Part shown: piece after piece, positions 33,458-40,882 of the stretch
Layout of the letters: every line of letters begins with the position of its first letter
Position numbering within the stretch: the stretch's first letter is position 1
Assembly: GCF_027359675.1 (NCBI RefSeq)
Contig: NZ_CP114786.1
Location: forward strand, 2,764,501-2,828,500
Direction of reading: 5' to 3'
Source: Roseibium sp. Sym1
GTDB lineage: Bacteria > Pseudomonadota > Alphaproteobacteria > Rhizobiales > Stappiaceae
Length of the DNA: 64,000 nucleotides
Notes under the pieces: model-generated
What the model was told of the DNA's origin: nothing
What the model saw: the letters and a program-made list of their open reading frames with translations, nothing else
The model's database searches: none
Translations under genes and position numbers: made by a program

Positions 33458-35068
33458 TCAGGCAACCCCGCCATAGGCAACTCCGGAAAGATCCGCCATG
33501 TCCCGTTTCCAGGTGGTCAGGTCGTCCGGATTGAACTGGTTGAGGTGCGAATAGCCGCAGGCCCTCGCCATGACCTGCATGAGTTCGACCGACGCCTCGA
33601 AGAAGTTGGTCAGCTGGCGCGCGGATTTCTCGATCTGCAGGCGGTTCACCAGATGCGGTTTCTGGGTGGCGATCCCGACCGGGCAGTTGTTGGTGTGACA
33701 GGCCCGCATGGCGATACAGCCGATGGCCTGCATGGCCGAATTGGAGACGGCGATTGCATCGGCGCCGAGGGCCAGCGCCTTGACGAAATCCGCGGGTTTG
33801 CGGAGGCCGCCGGTGATTACCAGCGTGACATCCGGGCGTCCGAGCTTGTCGAGATGCCGGCGGGCGCGGGCCAGCGCCGGGATGGTCGGCACGGAAATGT
33901 TGTCGCGGAAGATGATCGGGGCTGCACCGGTGCCGCCGCCGCGGCCGTCGAGAATGATGTAGTCGACACCAACCTCGAGCGCCGCGTCGATGTCCTTCTC
34001 GATGTGCTGGGCGGAGAGCTTGTAGCCGATCGGAATGCCGCCGGTGCGGCTTCGGACCTCGTCGGCGAAGTCCCTGATCTGGGTCGTGTCCGTCCAGTCC
34101 GGAAAGCGCGGCGGCGAGATCGCGTCCTCGCCTTCCGTGAGGCCGCGGACCTCGGCGATCTTGCCCCGGACCTTGGCGCCCGGCAAATGGCCGCCGGTGC
34201 CGGTTTTGGCGCCCTGGCCACCCTTGAAATGGAAAGCCTGGACCCTGGAGAGCTTGTCCCAGTCAAAGCCGAAGCGGGCCGAGGCGAGCTCGTAGAAATA
34301 GCGGGAATTGGCCTCCTGCTCCTCCGGCAGCATGCCGCCCTCGCCGGAACAGATGCCGGTGCCGGCCAGGTCTGCGCCTCGGGCAAGGGCGATCTTGGCG
34401 GGTTCGGACAAGGCACCGAAGCTCATGTCGGAAACGAACAGCGGGATCTTCAGATGCAGCGGTTTTTGCGCGTTCGGGCCAATAACGACATCCGTACCGA
34501 CCGGGTCCTCCTCCAGCAGTGGAAAGCGTTGCAGCTGGGCGGTCAGGATCTGGATGTCGTCCCAGTCGGGCAACTGCGCGCGCGGCACGCCCATGGCATC
34601 GACCCGGCCGTGATGGCCGGTCTTCGACAAGCCGTCGCGGGCATATTGCTGGATCAGGCCGGTATAAGGCTCTTCCTCGGTGCCATGGCTGGTGTCGGCA
34701 TAAAGGCCGAGATACTGGTTGCGCTGGAACGGTTGCGGGTGGTCCCTGGCCCATGCCGCGATTTCATCCCCGTCGACCAGGATGTCGTCACCCTCGACCC
34801 AGGAGGTGAATTTCGGCAGGGCTTCCGAGTTGTTGTATTCCGAGACGCCGCTGTCGAGCCGGTAGTCCCAGTAGTGCAGCCCGCAGATCAGGTTGTCGCC
34901 CTGGACATACCCGTCCGACATGAGGGCGCCCCGGTGCAGGCAGCGGCCGTAAAAGACCGAAACGTCATCATCGAAGCGGACGACGACCAGGTCGACATCG
35001 GCAACAAGGGCGTATTGCGGCTCCCGGTCCGGCAAAGTGCTCAAGGTGGCAACAACTTGTTTCTTCAT
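33458..35068 (-). CDS. Rieske [2Fe-2S] domain fused to a glutamate-synthase-like FMN/Fe-S enzyme
   Basis: A 536-aa fusion. Residues ~5-100 form a Rieske domain with Cys43-x-His45 and Cys62-x2-His65. From ~170 on it matches the GltB FMN-binding barrel: FVSDMSFGALSEPAKIALARGA, the SGEGGM loop, FKGGQGAKTGTGGHLPG, YKLSAQHIEKDI, DGRGGGTGAAP. The 3Fe-4S ligands Cys451-x5-Cys457-x4-Cys462 are intact (CIAMRACHTNNCPVG). The amidotransferase (glutaminase) and the C-terminal GltB domain are absent, so this is not a normal glutamate synthase. It may move electrons from Rieske to FMN or the reverse on an unknown 2-oxo acid or amino acid. Followed directly by the Rieske-ThDP gene. Confidence 0.88.
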   Translation of the reverse strand: MKKQVVATLSTLPDREPQYALVADVDLVVVRFDDDVSVFYGRCLHRGALMSDGYVQGDNLICGLHYWDYRLDSGVSEYNNSEALPKFTSWVEGDDILVDGDEIAAWARDHPQPFQRNQYLGLYADTSHGTEEEPYTGLIQQYARDGLSKTGHHGRVDAMGVPRAQLPDWDDIQILTAQLQRFPLLEEDPVGTDVVIGPNAQKPLHLKIPLFVSDMSFGALSEPAKIALARGADLAGTGICSGEGGMLPEEQEANSRYFYELASARFGFDWDKLSRVQAFHFKGGQGAKTGTGGHLPGAKVRGKIAEVRGLTEGEDAISPPRFPDWTDTTQIRDFADEVRSRTGGIPIGYKLSAQHIEKDIDAALEVGVDYIILDGRGGGTGAAPIIFRDNISVPTIPALARARRHLDKLGRPDVTLVITGGLRKPADFVKALALGADAIAVSNSAMQAIGCIAMRACHTNNCPVGIATQKPHLVNRLQIEKSARQLTNFFEASVELMQVMARACGYSHLNQFNPDDLTTWKRDMADLSGVAYGGVA

Positions 35069-35113
35069 GCTTTCCCCCGGCTAACGGCGTTTTCGCCCTG
35101 GCTCTTCGGTCGT

Positions 35114-36367
35114 TCAAATCTCGTCGACGAACATCTCCGGTCGCATCGGTGGCACCGCCTTCATTTCTGCAGCGCCCTCGCTCGCGGAAATGCGCGCCCC
35201 ATACCACTTGGCAAAGGGTACGGCGGTGATGCCGTGCAGGACGGCGCTGATCCAGACGGCGTTGACCGCCAGGTTCAGAAGCTGTTCGCCAATCTCGTGA
35301 TCGAGCTGGTCGACAATGAGCAATGCGAAGAGGGCCGTGGCCAGTCCGCGCGGACCGAACCAGCCGAAGAACAGCTTTGTCAGCGGTGCTGCATCGGTGC
35401 CGGTCAAGGACAGCCAGACGGCAAGCGGGCGCACGACCAGAAGACTGCTCAGGATAATGGCGAGCGTTGCACCGTCGAGATGGACAACGGCATCCGGCAC
35501 CAGCGCGAGCCCGATCAGGAAAAACGCTCCCCAGGACAGCATCTGGCCTTCGTTTTCGGTGAACTCGTAGATGAAGGCGCATTGGCCCTTGATGACATTG
35601 CCGAAAAAGAGGCCGGCGACGAAGGCCGAGATGAAACCGTTGCCACCAACCATGTCCGCTGCAAGGTAGGCGCCGCCAGCCAGCGCGATCGCGCCGATGC
35701 CCTCGATGGTGGCTGTTGTCATCTTGCGGCGTTTGGCGGTGAGGAACAGCACGCCTCCAACAGCGCCGATGAGGCCGCCGACAAGGGGACCGAACACGAG
35801 CTGCTTTGCGCCGAACACCAGCCAGTCGGTCGCGGCCGGTTGCATCATTTCGCCGGCAAGGCTGGCAAAGAGCAGGATCACCGGCAGGGCCAGGCCGTCA
35901 TTCAGGCCGCTTTCCAGGGTCAGGGCCCGGCGGACCCGTTCCGGCACGGCCTCGTTGGTGACGACGGCCTGGCCGAGCGCCGCGTCGGTCGGCGCCAGCA
36001 AGGCCGCGGCGAGCGCGGCGACGATCAGCGGTTCGGAGGCAAGAAGAGGCGCGGCTACCGCCGTGCCGATGACAACTGCCAGCGGCAGACCGATGGTCAG
36101 CATGCGCACAGGCCATTGGTGGCGCTCGCGCAGTGTCTTGAGGTTGATCTGCGCGGCATCCAGAAACAACAGGATGATCAGCGCGATTTCGGCGACGACA
36201 TGCAGAAGTCTTTCGGCTTCCACAAGGGGGAAGAGGTCGGTCTGGGCCATCGCGTAGCCGAAGCCGACAAACAGGATGGGCGCGGTAAGAATGCCGTTGG
36301 ACAGGGTCTTTGCCAGCAACGTGTAGCAGACGGTGAACATTGCCAGCATCAGAAGACCGGTGGTCAT
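35114..36367 (-). CDS. CPA1-type cation:proton antiporter
   Basis: Inner-membrane antiporter of 417 aa with about 12 hydrophobic segments. Family motifs are LLFLDAAQINLKTLR, LLAPTDAALGQAVV (transport Asp) and LTLESGLNDGLALP (the ND pair), as in NhaP-like Na+(K+)/H+ exchangers. The ATG at 36365-36367 (MTTGLLMLAMF) has GGGAGA eight bases upstream. The following Rieske-GltS gene starts 45 bases on, so it may be co-transcribed and handle pH or ion balance for that reaction; this link is positional only. Confidence 0.88.
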   Translation of the reverse strand: MTTGLLMLAMFTVCYTLLAKTLSNGILTAPILFVGFGYAMAQTDLFPLVEAERLLHVVAEIALIILLFLDAAQINLKTLRERHQWPVRMLTIGLPLAVVIGTAVAAPLLASEPLIVAALAAALLAPTDAALGQAVVTNEAVPERVRRALTLESGLNDGLALPVILLFASLAGEMMQPAATDWLVFGAKQLVFGPLVGGLIGAVGGVLFLTAKRRKMTTATIEGIGAIALAGGAYLAADMVGGNGFISAFVAGLFFGNVIKGQCAFIYEFTENEGQMLSWGAFFLIGLALVPDAVVHLDGATLAIILSSLLVVRPLAVWLSLTGTDAAPLTKLFFGWFGPRGLATALFALLIVDQLDHEIGEQLLNLAVNAVWISAVLHGITAVPFAKWYGARISASEGAAEMKAVPPMRPEMFVDEI

Positions 36368-36479
36368 CCATTTTTCTCCCAGGGCCCACGGCGCCATTAG
36401 GGCAAGCGGGGCCCGACAACTCAAATGATAAGCAGATGACACTCCCGTGTGGCAACCGTGATTTTCCCTAAGGGTAGGT

Positions 36480-37268
36480 TCAGCGGGATCCTGCGAGGAA
36501 CCGGGCGCGAACAAAAGCGACCCCGGGCGGGCGGGGCGGTGCCGATTGCGCGAGGATCCGGCGGGATGTTTCCCGCTTCGACGCGATTTCCAGGATCAGT
36601 TTCTTCCGGACGGCTTCGGCGAAGGTTTGCGCACTGTCGGCGGTGACCACAAATGCCGCCGGGCCGCCGATGATGTCGCGGTAGAACCGGTCCTCGAGGT
36701 CATAGGCGACCGGCCTGCCCGAGCAATGACGGCACAGGACGGCGAGACCGTTGATGACGATGCCGGAGGAGACCACAGCCTCGCGCGCCTCGGAAATGGT
36801 CGGGCCGTTCCAGTTGTTGGCACTGTCGGCGGACAGATCAATCACCCGGCGCAGCCCCTGGAATTCATTGGTGTCGATCAGTTCCTTGCCTTTCAGGAGC
36901 GCGGCACCGATGGCGTTGCGGCCATATGCCCGGCGCGGGGCCTCCATCAGTCTTGCGGCAAAGTCGTCCGCGGCGGCCTTGCCGTCGATCACCGTCCAGT
37001 CGACAACCACATCCTGCGAGAACATGTCCGCCCATTCCACATAGGTGACGACGATCTTGCCGTAGATGTTGCTGGAGATGGCGTTGAGCACGGACGCCGA
37101 GGTGATTGCCTCGGCATAGCCGCGCCGCTGGAAGCGGATTTCGTTCTCGTCGATGGATCCGGTGGCATCGGCCAGAAGCACCAGTTCGAGGTCGAGTTCC
37201 TCGGCGTGGGCGGGCGGTACCAGCAGCAGGCACCACACAAGAACCGCAACAACACTCCGCATCGGCAT
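36480..37268 (-). CDS. DUF1194 (VWA-like) secreted protein
   Basis: A 262-aa protein with a signal peptide (MPMRSVVAVLVWCLLLVPPA, then HA|EE) and a von Willebrand A-like domain. The MIDAS-like start is LVLLADATGSIDENE, the second site is YGRNAIGAALLKG and the third is IDLSADSANNWNGP. This matches the alphaproteobacterial DUF1194 family of unknown function. The ATG at 37266-37268 has GGGGAG six bases upstream; the TTG earlier is less likely. It lies 112 bases before the antiporter gene on the same strand. Metal-dependent protein binding in the periplasm is the only prediction. Confidence 0.85.
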   Translation of the reverse strand: MPMRSVVAVLVWCLLLVPPAHAEELDLELVLLADATGSIDENEIRFQRRGYAEAITSASVLNAISSNIYGKIVVTYVEWADMFSQDVVVDWTVIDGKAAADDFAARLMEAPRRAYGRNAIGAALLKGKELIDTNEFQGLRRVIDLSADSANNWNGPTISEAREAVVSSGIVINGLAVLCRHCSGRPVAYDLEDRFYRDIIGGPAAFVVTADSAQTFAEAVRKKLILEIASKRETSRRILAQSAPPRPPGVAFVRARFLAGSR

Positions 37269-37395
37269 CGCTCCCCGCAAACAGGCACCCGGACATAGCT
37301 AGGGCGGGGGAGGGAAAAGGGCAGGGTGGTTGTCATCCCCGGATTGTCTTCGCAGGCGGAGCGCAGGCCCGGGACCAGGGCCCCGGGCCGTTCCG

Positions 37396-37632
37396 GGACA
37401 CGCAGCGCCTTACCACTTGCGCCCCTCTCCCCCCTGGAGGGGAGATGTCCGGGAACCGGACAGAGGGGGGCGCAGCGGTTCCTCGAATTTGGAAAGAGTC
37501 TTGTCTGCTGAGAGGGTGAGCCCCCCCCTCTGTCTCCTGTCGGAGACATCTCACCCTCCAGGGGGGAGAGGGGAACAAGCGGCGACGTCTGTTTGCGCAC
37601 AGTGGCTCCTGCTTATCCGGACAGCAGTGGGC
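37396..37632. repeat. Interspersed repeat, family A extended form (copy 3)
   Basis: A 237-bp element matching 31045-31280 end to end (start GGACACGCAGCGCC, end CCGGACAGCAGTGGG), including the non-palindromic interior with TTGGAAAGAGTCTTGTCTGCTGAGAGG-like text. It lies in the 558-base gap 37269-37826, which holds only repeats and the hemA terminator. Confidence 0.8.
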
Positions 37633-37747
37633 TTGACCCTGCAATCCATGCCGTTGCGTATCCCAATGCGCACTGCATGTGTGGGACGGAGACGGCATGG
37701 ATCCCCCGATTTCGTCGAGGGCAGGCCCATGGTCACGCATGGGATGA
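37631..37747. repeat. Interspersed repeat, family D (copy 2)
   Basis: Contains CAATCCATGCCGTTGCG and GGCATGGATCCCCC, ending CCATGGTCACGCATGGGATGA, as at 4870-4976. It abuts the family A element, making a composite of repeats. Confidence 0.55.
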
Positions 37748-37772
37748 CGAAGTGGAGAAAATGGTACGGAAA

Positions 37773-37799
37773 AACCCGCGTCTCATCGAGACGCGGGTT
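37773..37799 (-). terminator. Rho-independent terminator of hemA
   Basis: A perfect 12-bp stem AACCCGCGTCTC / GAGACGCGGGTT with a 3-base loop, 28 bases past the hemA stop. On the minus strand the stem is followed by TTT, giving a T-tract. Classic intrinsic terminator form. Confidence 0.88.
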
Positions 37800-37826
37800 C
37801 TCAAAAATCAGCAATGCCGATTGGCG

Positions 37827-39044
37827 TTACGCCACGGCCCGGGCCAGGGCGCATTGCGACCACAGGTCGTTGATCGCGTCCGCCAGGTGTTCGATGTCGG
37901 CGGCCGTGTGCAGCGGGGTCGGGGTGAAGCGCAGGCGTTCGGTGCCGACGGGCACGGTCGGGTAGTTGATCGGCTGCACATAGATGCCGTAGGTCTCCAG
38001 CAGGATGTCGGAGATCCATTTGCACTTCTTGGCGTCGCCGACCATCACCGGAACGATGTGGCTCGGATTTTCCATGTGCGGGATGCCGCGCTTGTCGAGG
38101 GCGGCGCGCACCTGGGCGACCCGGTCCTTGTGGGCCTTGCGCTCGAAGGGGCTTTCCTTGAGGTGGCGGATCGAGGCGGTCGCGCCCGCGGCCAGCGCCG
38201 GCGGCAGGGCCGTGGTGAAGATGAAGCCGGAGGCAAAGGAGCGGATAAAGTCGACCACGGTCTTCGACCCGGTGATGTAGCCGCCCATGACACCGAAGGC
38301 CTTGCCGAGCGTGCCTTCGATGATGGTCAGACGATCCATCAGGCCTTCGCGTTCAGCGACACCGCCGCCGCGCGGACCGTACATGCCGACGGCATGGACT
38401 TCATCGAGATAGGTGAGCGCCCCGAACTTGTCGGCGACGTCGCAAAGTTCCTTGATCGGCGCGATGTCGCCGTCCATGGAATAGACGCTTTCAAAGGCCA
38501 CCAGCTTGGGCGCGTCCGGATCGTCAGCGGCCATCAGGCGCTCCAGATCCTCGACGTCGTTGTGCTTGAAAACGCGTTTTTCGCAGCGGGCATGACGGAT
38601 GCCCTCGATCATGGAGGCGTGGTTGAGCGAATCCGAATAGACGATCATGCCCGGAACCTGGGAAGCCAGCGTGCCGAGGGCCGCCCAGTTGGACACGTAG
38701 CCGGACGTGAAGATCAGCGCGGCTTCCTTGCCGTGCAGATCGGCCAGCTCGTTCTCCAGGAGCACGTGATAGTGGTTGGTGCCGGAGATGTTGCGGGTGC
38801 CGCCGGCGCCGGCGCCGCATTTGGAAATGACATCCTGCATGGCGGAGACGACCTTGTCGTTCTGGCCCATGCCGAGATAGTCGTTGGAGCACCAGACGGT
38901 CACGTCCTGGACGGAACCATCCTCGCGGTAGCGTTTCGCGCGCGGAAAATCGCCTGCCTGGCGTTCGAGATCGGCAAAGACACGGTAATTCCCGTTGTCA
39001 TGCAATTTGCCCAGGCGTTCTTCCAGATACGCGTTCACGTCCAT
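37827..39044 (-). CDS. hemA: 5-aminolevulinate synthase
   Basis: PLP-dependent enzyme of 405 aa condensing glycine and succinyl-CoA to 5-aminolevulinate, the first step of alphaproteobacterial tetrapyrrole synthesis. The start [20 protein letters not shown] and length are those of the short bacterial form. Motifs: [45 protein letters not shown], and the PLP-Lys in [14 protein letters not shown]. The ATG at 39042-39044 has GGATCCTGAGC upstream; the extension to 39101 is rejected. It is monocistronic, with its own terminator and an upstream FNR/FixK-type box. Confidence 0.96.
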   Translation of the reverse strand: MDVNAYLEERLGKLHDNGNYRVFADLERQAGDFPRAKRYREDGSVQDVTVWCSNDYLGMGQNDKVVSAMQDVISKCGAGAGGTRNISGTNHYHVLLENELADLHGKEAALIFTSGYVSNWAALGTLASQVPGMIVYSDSLNHASMIEGIRHARCEKRVFKHNDVEDLERLMAADDPDAPKLVAFESVYSMDGDIAPIKELCDVADKFGALTYLDEVHAVGMYGPRGGGVAEREGLMDRLTIIEGTLGKAFGVMGGYITGSKTVVDFIRSFASGFIFTTALPPALAAGATASIRHLKESPFERKAHKDRVAQVRAALDKRGIPHMENPSHIVPVMVGDAKKCKWISDILLETYGIYVQPINYPTVPVGTERLRFTPTPLHTAADIEHLADAINDLWSQCALARAVA

Positions 39045-39203
39045 GCTCAGGATCCTCTCTAAGCGGGCACCTTTGCCAGCGCCTCTCTCCTGCCCGCGCA
39101 ACTCGCGTCCCGCGCGGCTTTCTCCAGTCTCGATCCAATCCGTCCTGATCCAGACTAGCAGCTACATTAGTGTCATTCAAAACTGCTTAACAAACTTTTG
39201 GCC

Positions 39204-39217
39204 TTGATCAAGGTCAA
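39204..39217. promoter_or_regulatory. FNR/FixK-type box upstream of hemA
   Basis: TTGAT-CAAG-GTCAA matches the TTGAT-N4-ATCAA consensus in nine of ten positions. It lies about 160 bases before the hemA start in the 352-base gap 39045-39396, shared with the divergent TetR promoter. hemA of other alphaproteobacteria is known to respond to FNR/FixK-type regulators. Confidence 0.6.
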
Positions 39218-39339
39218 AAGCCTGGCTGCGTCCAAACGTCATATATTGTTTTTTGCATGTTTTGGAGTGCTGAGTCTATCCGGCAAAGGACCCGGATCCC
39301 TCGAATTCCACGAAAACAACCCATTTGGGAAGAAGGTTC

Positions 39340-39376
39340 TTGCTTTCGGATATCAAACATGAATACTGATTCATGT
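39340..39376 (+). promoter_or_regulatory. TetR gene promoter with autoregulatory palindrome
   Basis: A -35 TTGCTT (39340-39345), 16-base spacer and -10 AATACT (39362-39367). The -10 lies inside ACATGAAT-ACTG-ATTCATGT (39357-39376), the same 20-bp perfect palindrome found in the liv promoter at 22241. It ends 20 bases before the GTG start of the TetR gene. Confidence 0.78.
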
Positions 39377-39396
39377 TTCAGGATCTCGGGAGGATA

Positions 39397-40029
39397 GTGG
39401 ACGTGCGCAAACCGGCCGAAGTGGCAGACGTGCCGAACAGGACGGCAGGCAACCAGCCCAAGACCGCTCGCGGAGAAGCCACGCGGCGGGCGATATTGGC
39501 CGCCGCGGAGAAGGTCATTGGCGCCAAGGGTTACAATGATGCTTCCATCGGCCACATTACCAGCGAGGCAGGTGTCGCCCAAGGCACTTTCTATATCTAT
39601 TTCACCACCAAGGAACAGGTCTTCTCCGAACTGGTTCTGGAAATGGGCCGGCTGGTGCGGCACACGATCGCCGAGGCAACGCAGGGCATCGGCAATCGCC
39701 TGGAGGCGGAGAAAGCCGGTCTTCATGCCTTCTTGGAATTTGTCCGGGCCCACCCGGATCTCTATCGCATCGTTCAGGAGGCCCTGTTCGTCGATCCGGC
39801 GGCCTATGAAGAATATTACGTGACCTTCGCTGCCGGCTATCGCACGGGGCTGGAAGCCGCCGAGGCGGCAGGCCAGATTTCGAAAGGCGACAGCGAGACA
39901 CGCGCCTGGGCGCTGATGGGAATAGCACGGTCGCTCGGTGAGCAGCTGGTGGTGTTCAAGTCGGACAAGCCGATCCGGGACCTGGTCGAAAGCGCCTATG
40001 ACCTGATCGCCAACGGCATCAAGCCGTGA
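39397..40029 (+). CDS. TetR-family transcriptional regulator
   Basis: Repressor of 210 aa. The N-terminal helix-turn-helix reads ATRRAILAAAEKVIGAKGYN, then ITSEAGVAQGTFYIYFTTKEQ (~30-75 overall), with an all-helical ligand domain after it. The start is taken as GTG at 39397 because GGGAGGA ends six bases before it; an ATG at 39373 lies within the operator. It heads the acyl-CoA operon (next gene 25 bases on). The palindrome upstream also occurs at the liv promoter, so it probably senses an acyl-CoA or related intermediate and controls both operons. Confidence 0.88.
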   Translation: MDVRKPAEVADVPNRTAGNQPKTARGEATRRAILAAAEKVIGAKGYNDASIGHITSEAGVAQGTFYIYFTTKEQVFSELVLEMGRLVRHTIAEATQGIGNRLEAEKAGLHAFLEFVRAHPDLYRIVQEALFVDPAAYEEYYVTFAAGYRTGLEAAEAAGQISKGDSETRAWALMGIARSLGEQLVVFKSDKPIRDLVESAYDLIANGIKP

Positions 40030-40054
40030 AGGAAGGAACCTTGAGACCGGGGCC

Positions 40055-40828
40055 ATGAGCTTTGTCGAAACCGAGGTCCGCGAAGATGCTATCTGGCTCT
40101 GGCTGAACCGGCCGGACCGGCACAACGCGCTGATTCCCGCGTTGATATCCGATCTGCGCGCCGCGATTGCGGCTGCGGCGGAAAGGGACCCGGAGGCGCT
40201 GGTGCTTTCCGGGCGCGGCAGCAGTTTCTCGACCGGTGGCGACCTCGGCGGGTTTCTGGATCATGCCCGCTCGCAGATCGAGCTGCGGGCCTATGCGGAC
40301 CTTCTGGTCGGCGGTCTGCATGACACCATCCTCGACCTGCTGGCGTTTCCGGCGCCGGTGATGGCGGCTGTCAACGGCCCGGTCACCGGAGGGTCGACGG
40401 GGTTGATGCTTGCCGCCGACTTGGTCGCCATCGCCGATACCGCCTTTGTGCAGCCCTATTACAGTGCGGTCGGCTTCGGACCGGATGGGGGCTGGACGGC
40501 GCTGCTGCCGGACCGGATCGGCACCGCCCGAGCCCTGGCGATCCAGTACCGAAATACCCGCATCAGTGCTGCGGAGGTCGTGGAACTGGGGCTTGCCGCG
40601 CAGGCCTGCCCCGGGGCCGGGCTTATCGATACTGTCAACGGCTGGGTTGCGGATCTTGGCCGGGGGTTTGCCCAGACCCACCAGGCAACGCGGCAAAACA
40701 TCTGGGACGGCTTGCGGCGGGAAACCGTGCGCCGGCGTCTCGACCAGGAAAAGACGCGCTTTCTGGATCTGGTCGGCCGCCAGGGCACGCTGCAAGGCAT
40801 GAAGGATTTCACGAGGAAACGCGCCTGA
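40055..40828 (+). CDS. Enoyl-CoA hydratase/isomerase (crotonase) family protein
   Basis: Crotonase-fold protein of 257 aa. Oxyanion-hole segments are SGRGSSFSTGGDL (~55-67) and NGPVTGGSTGLMLAADL (~108-124). The two hydratase glutamates are not present; the sequence here reads PYYSAVGFGPDGGW. An Asp is found where PaaG-type isomerases have their catalytic acid. A ring- or double-bond isomerase rather than a hydratase is therefore favoured. GGAAGGAAC precedes the ATG. It follows the TetR gene and precedes the acyl-CoA ligase. Confidence 0.87.
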   Translation: MSFVETEVREDAIWLWLNRPDRHNALIPALISDLRAAIAAAAERDPEALVLSGRGSSFSTGGDLGGFLDHARSQIELRAYADLLVGGLHDTILDLLAFPAPVMAAVNGPVTGGSTGLMLAADLVAIADTAFVQPYYSAVGFGPDGGWTALLPDRIGTARALAIQYRNTRISAAEVVELGLAAQACPGAGLIDTVNGWVADLGRGFAQTHQATRQNIWDGLRRETVRRRLDQEKTRFLDLVGRQGTLQGMKDFTRKRA

Positions 40829-40882
40829 AACACGCCACTGATGCGACGGGCTGCCGCTCACTCCGGGTGTTTGGGAGGACAC

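Noticed and set aside
32666..36400. A 1244-codon open frame on the plus strand
   Set aside because: Antisense shadow of the antiporter and the two Rieske fusion genes, whose Fe-S, FMN and ThDP motifs are intact on the minus strand.
31045..37632. Composite transposon or genomic island bounded by the family A repeats
   Set aside because: No transposase, integrase or target duplication was seen at either copy, so only the repeat pair itself is reported.
39238..39248. GTCATATATTG shared with 22261-22271 near the other TetR palindrome
   Set aside because: The 11-mer is AT-rich, lies at a different distance and orientation relative to the palindrome, and at 22 kb is just the -10 region. Probably coincidence.
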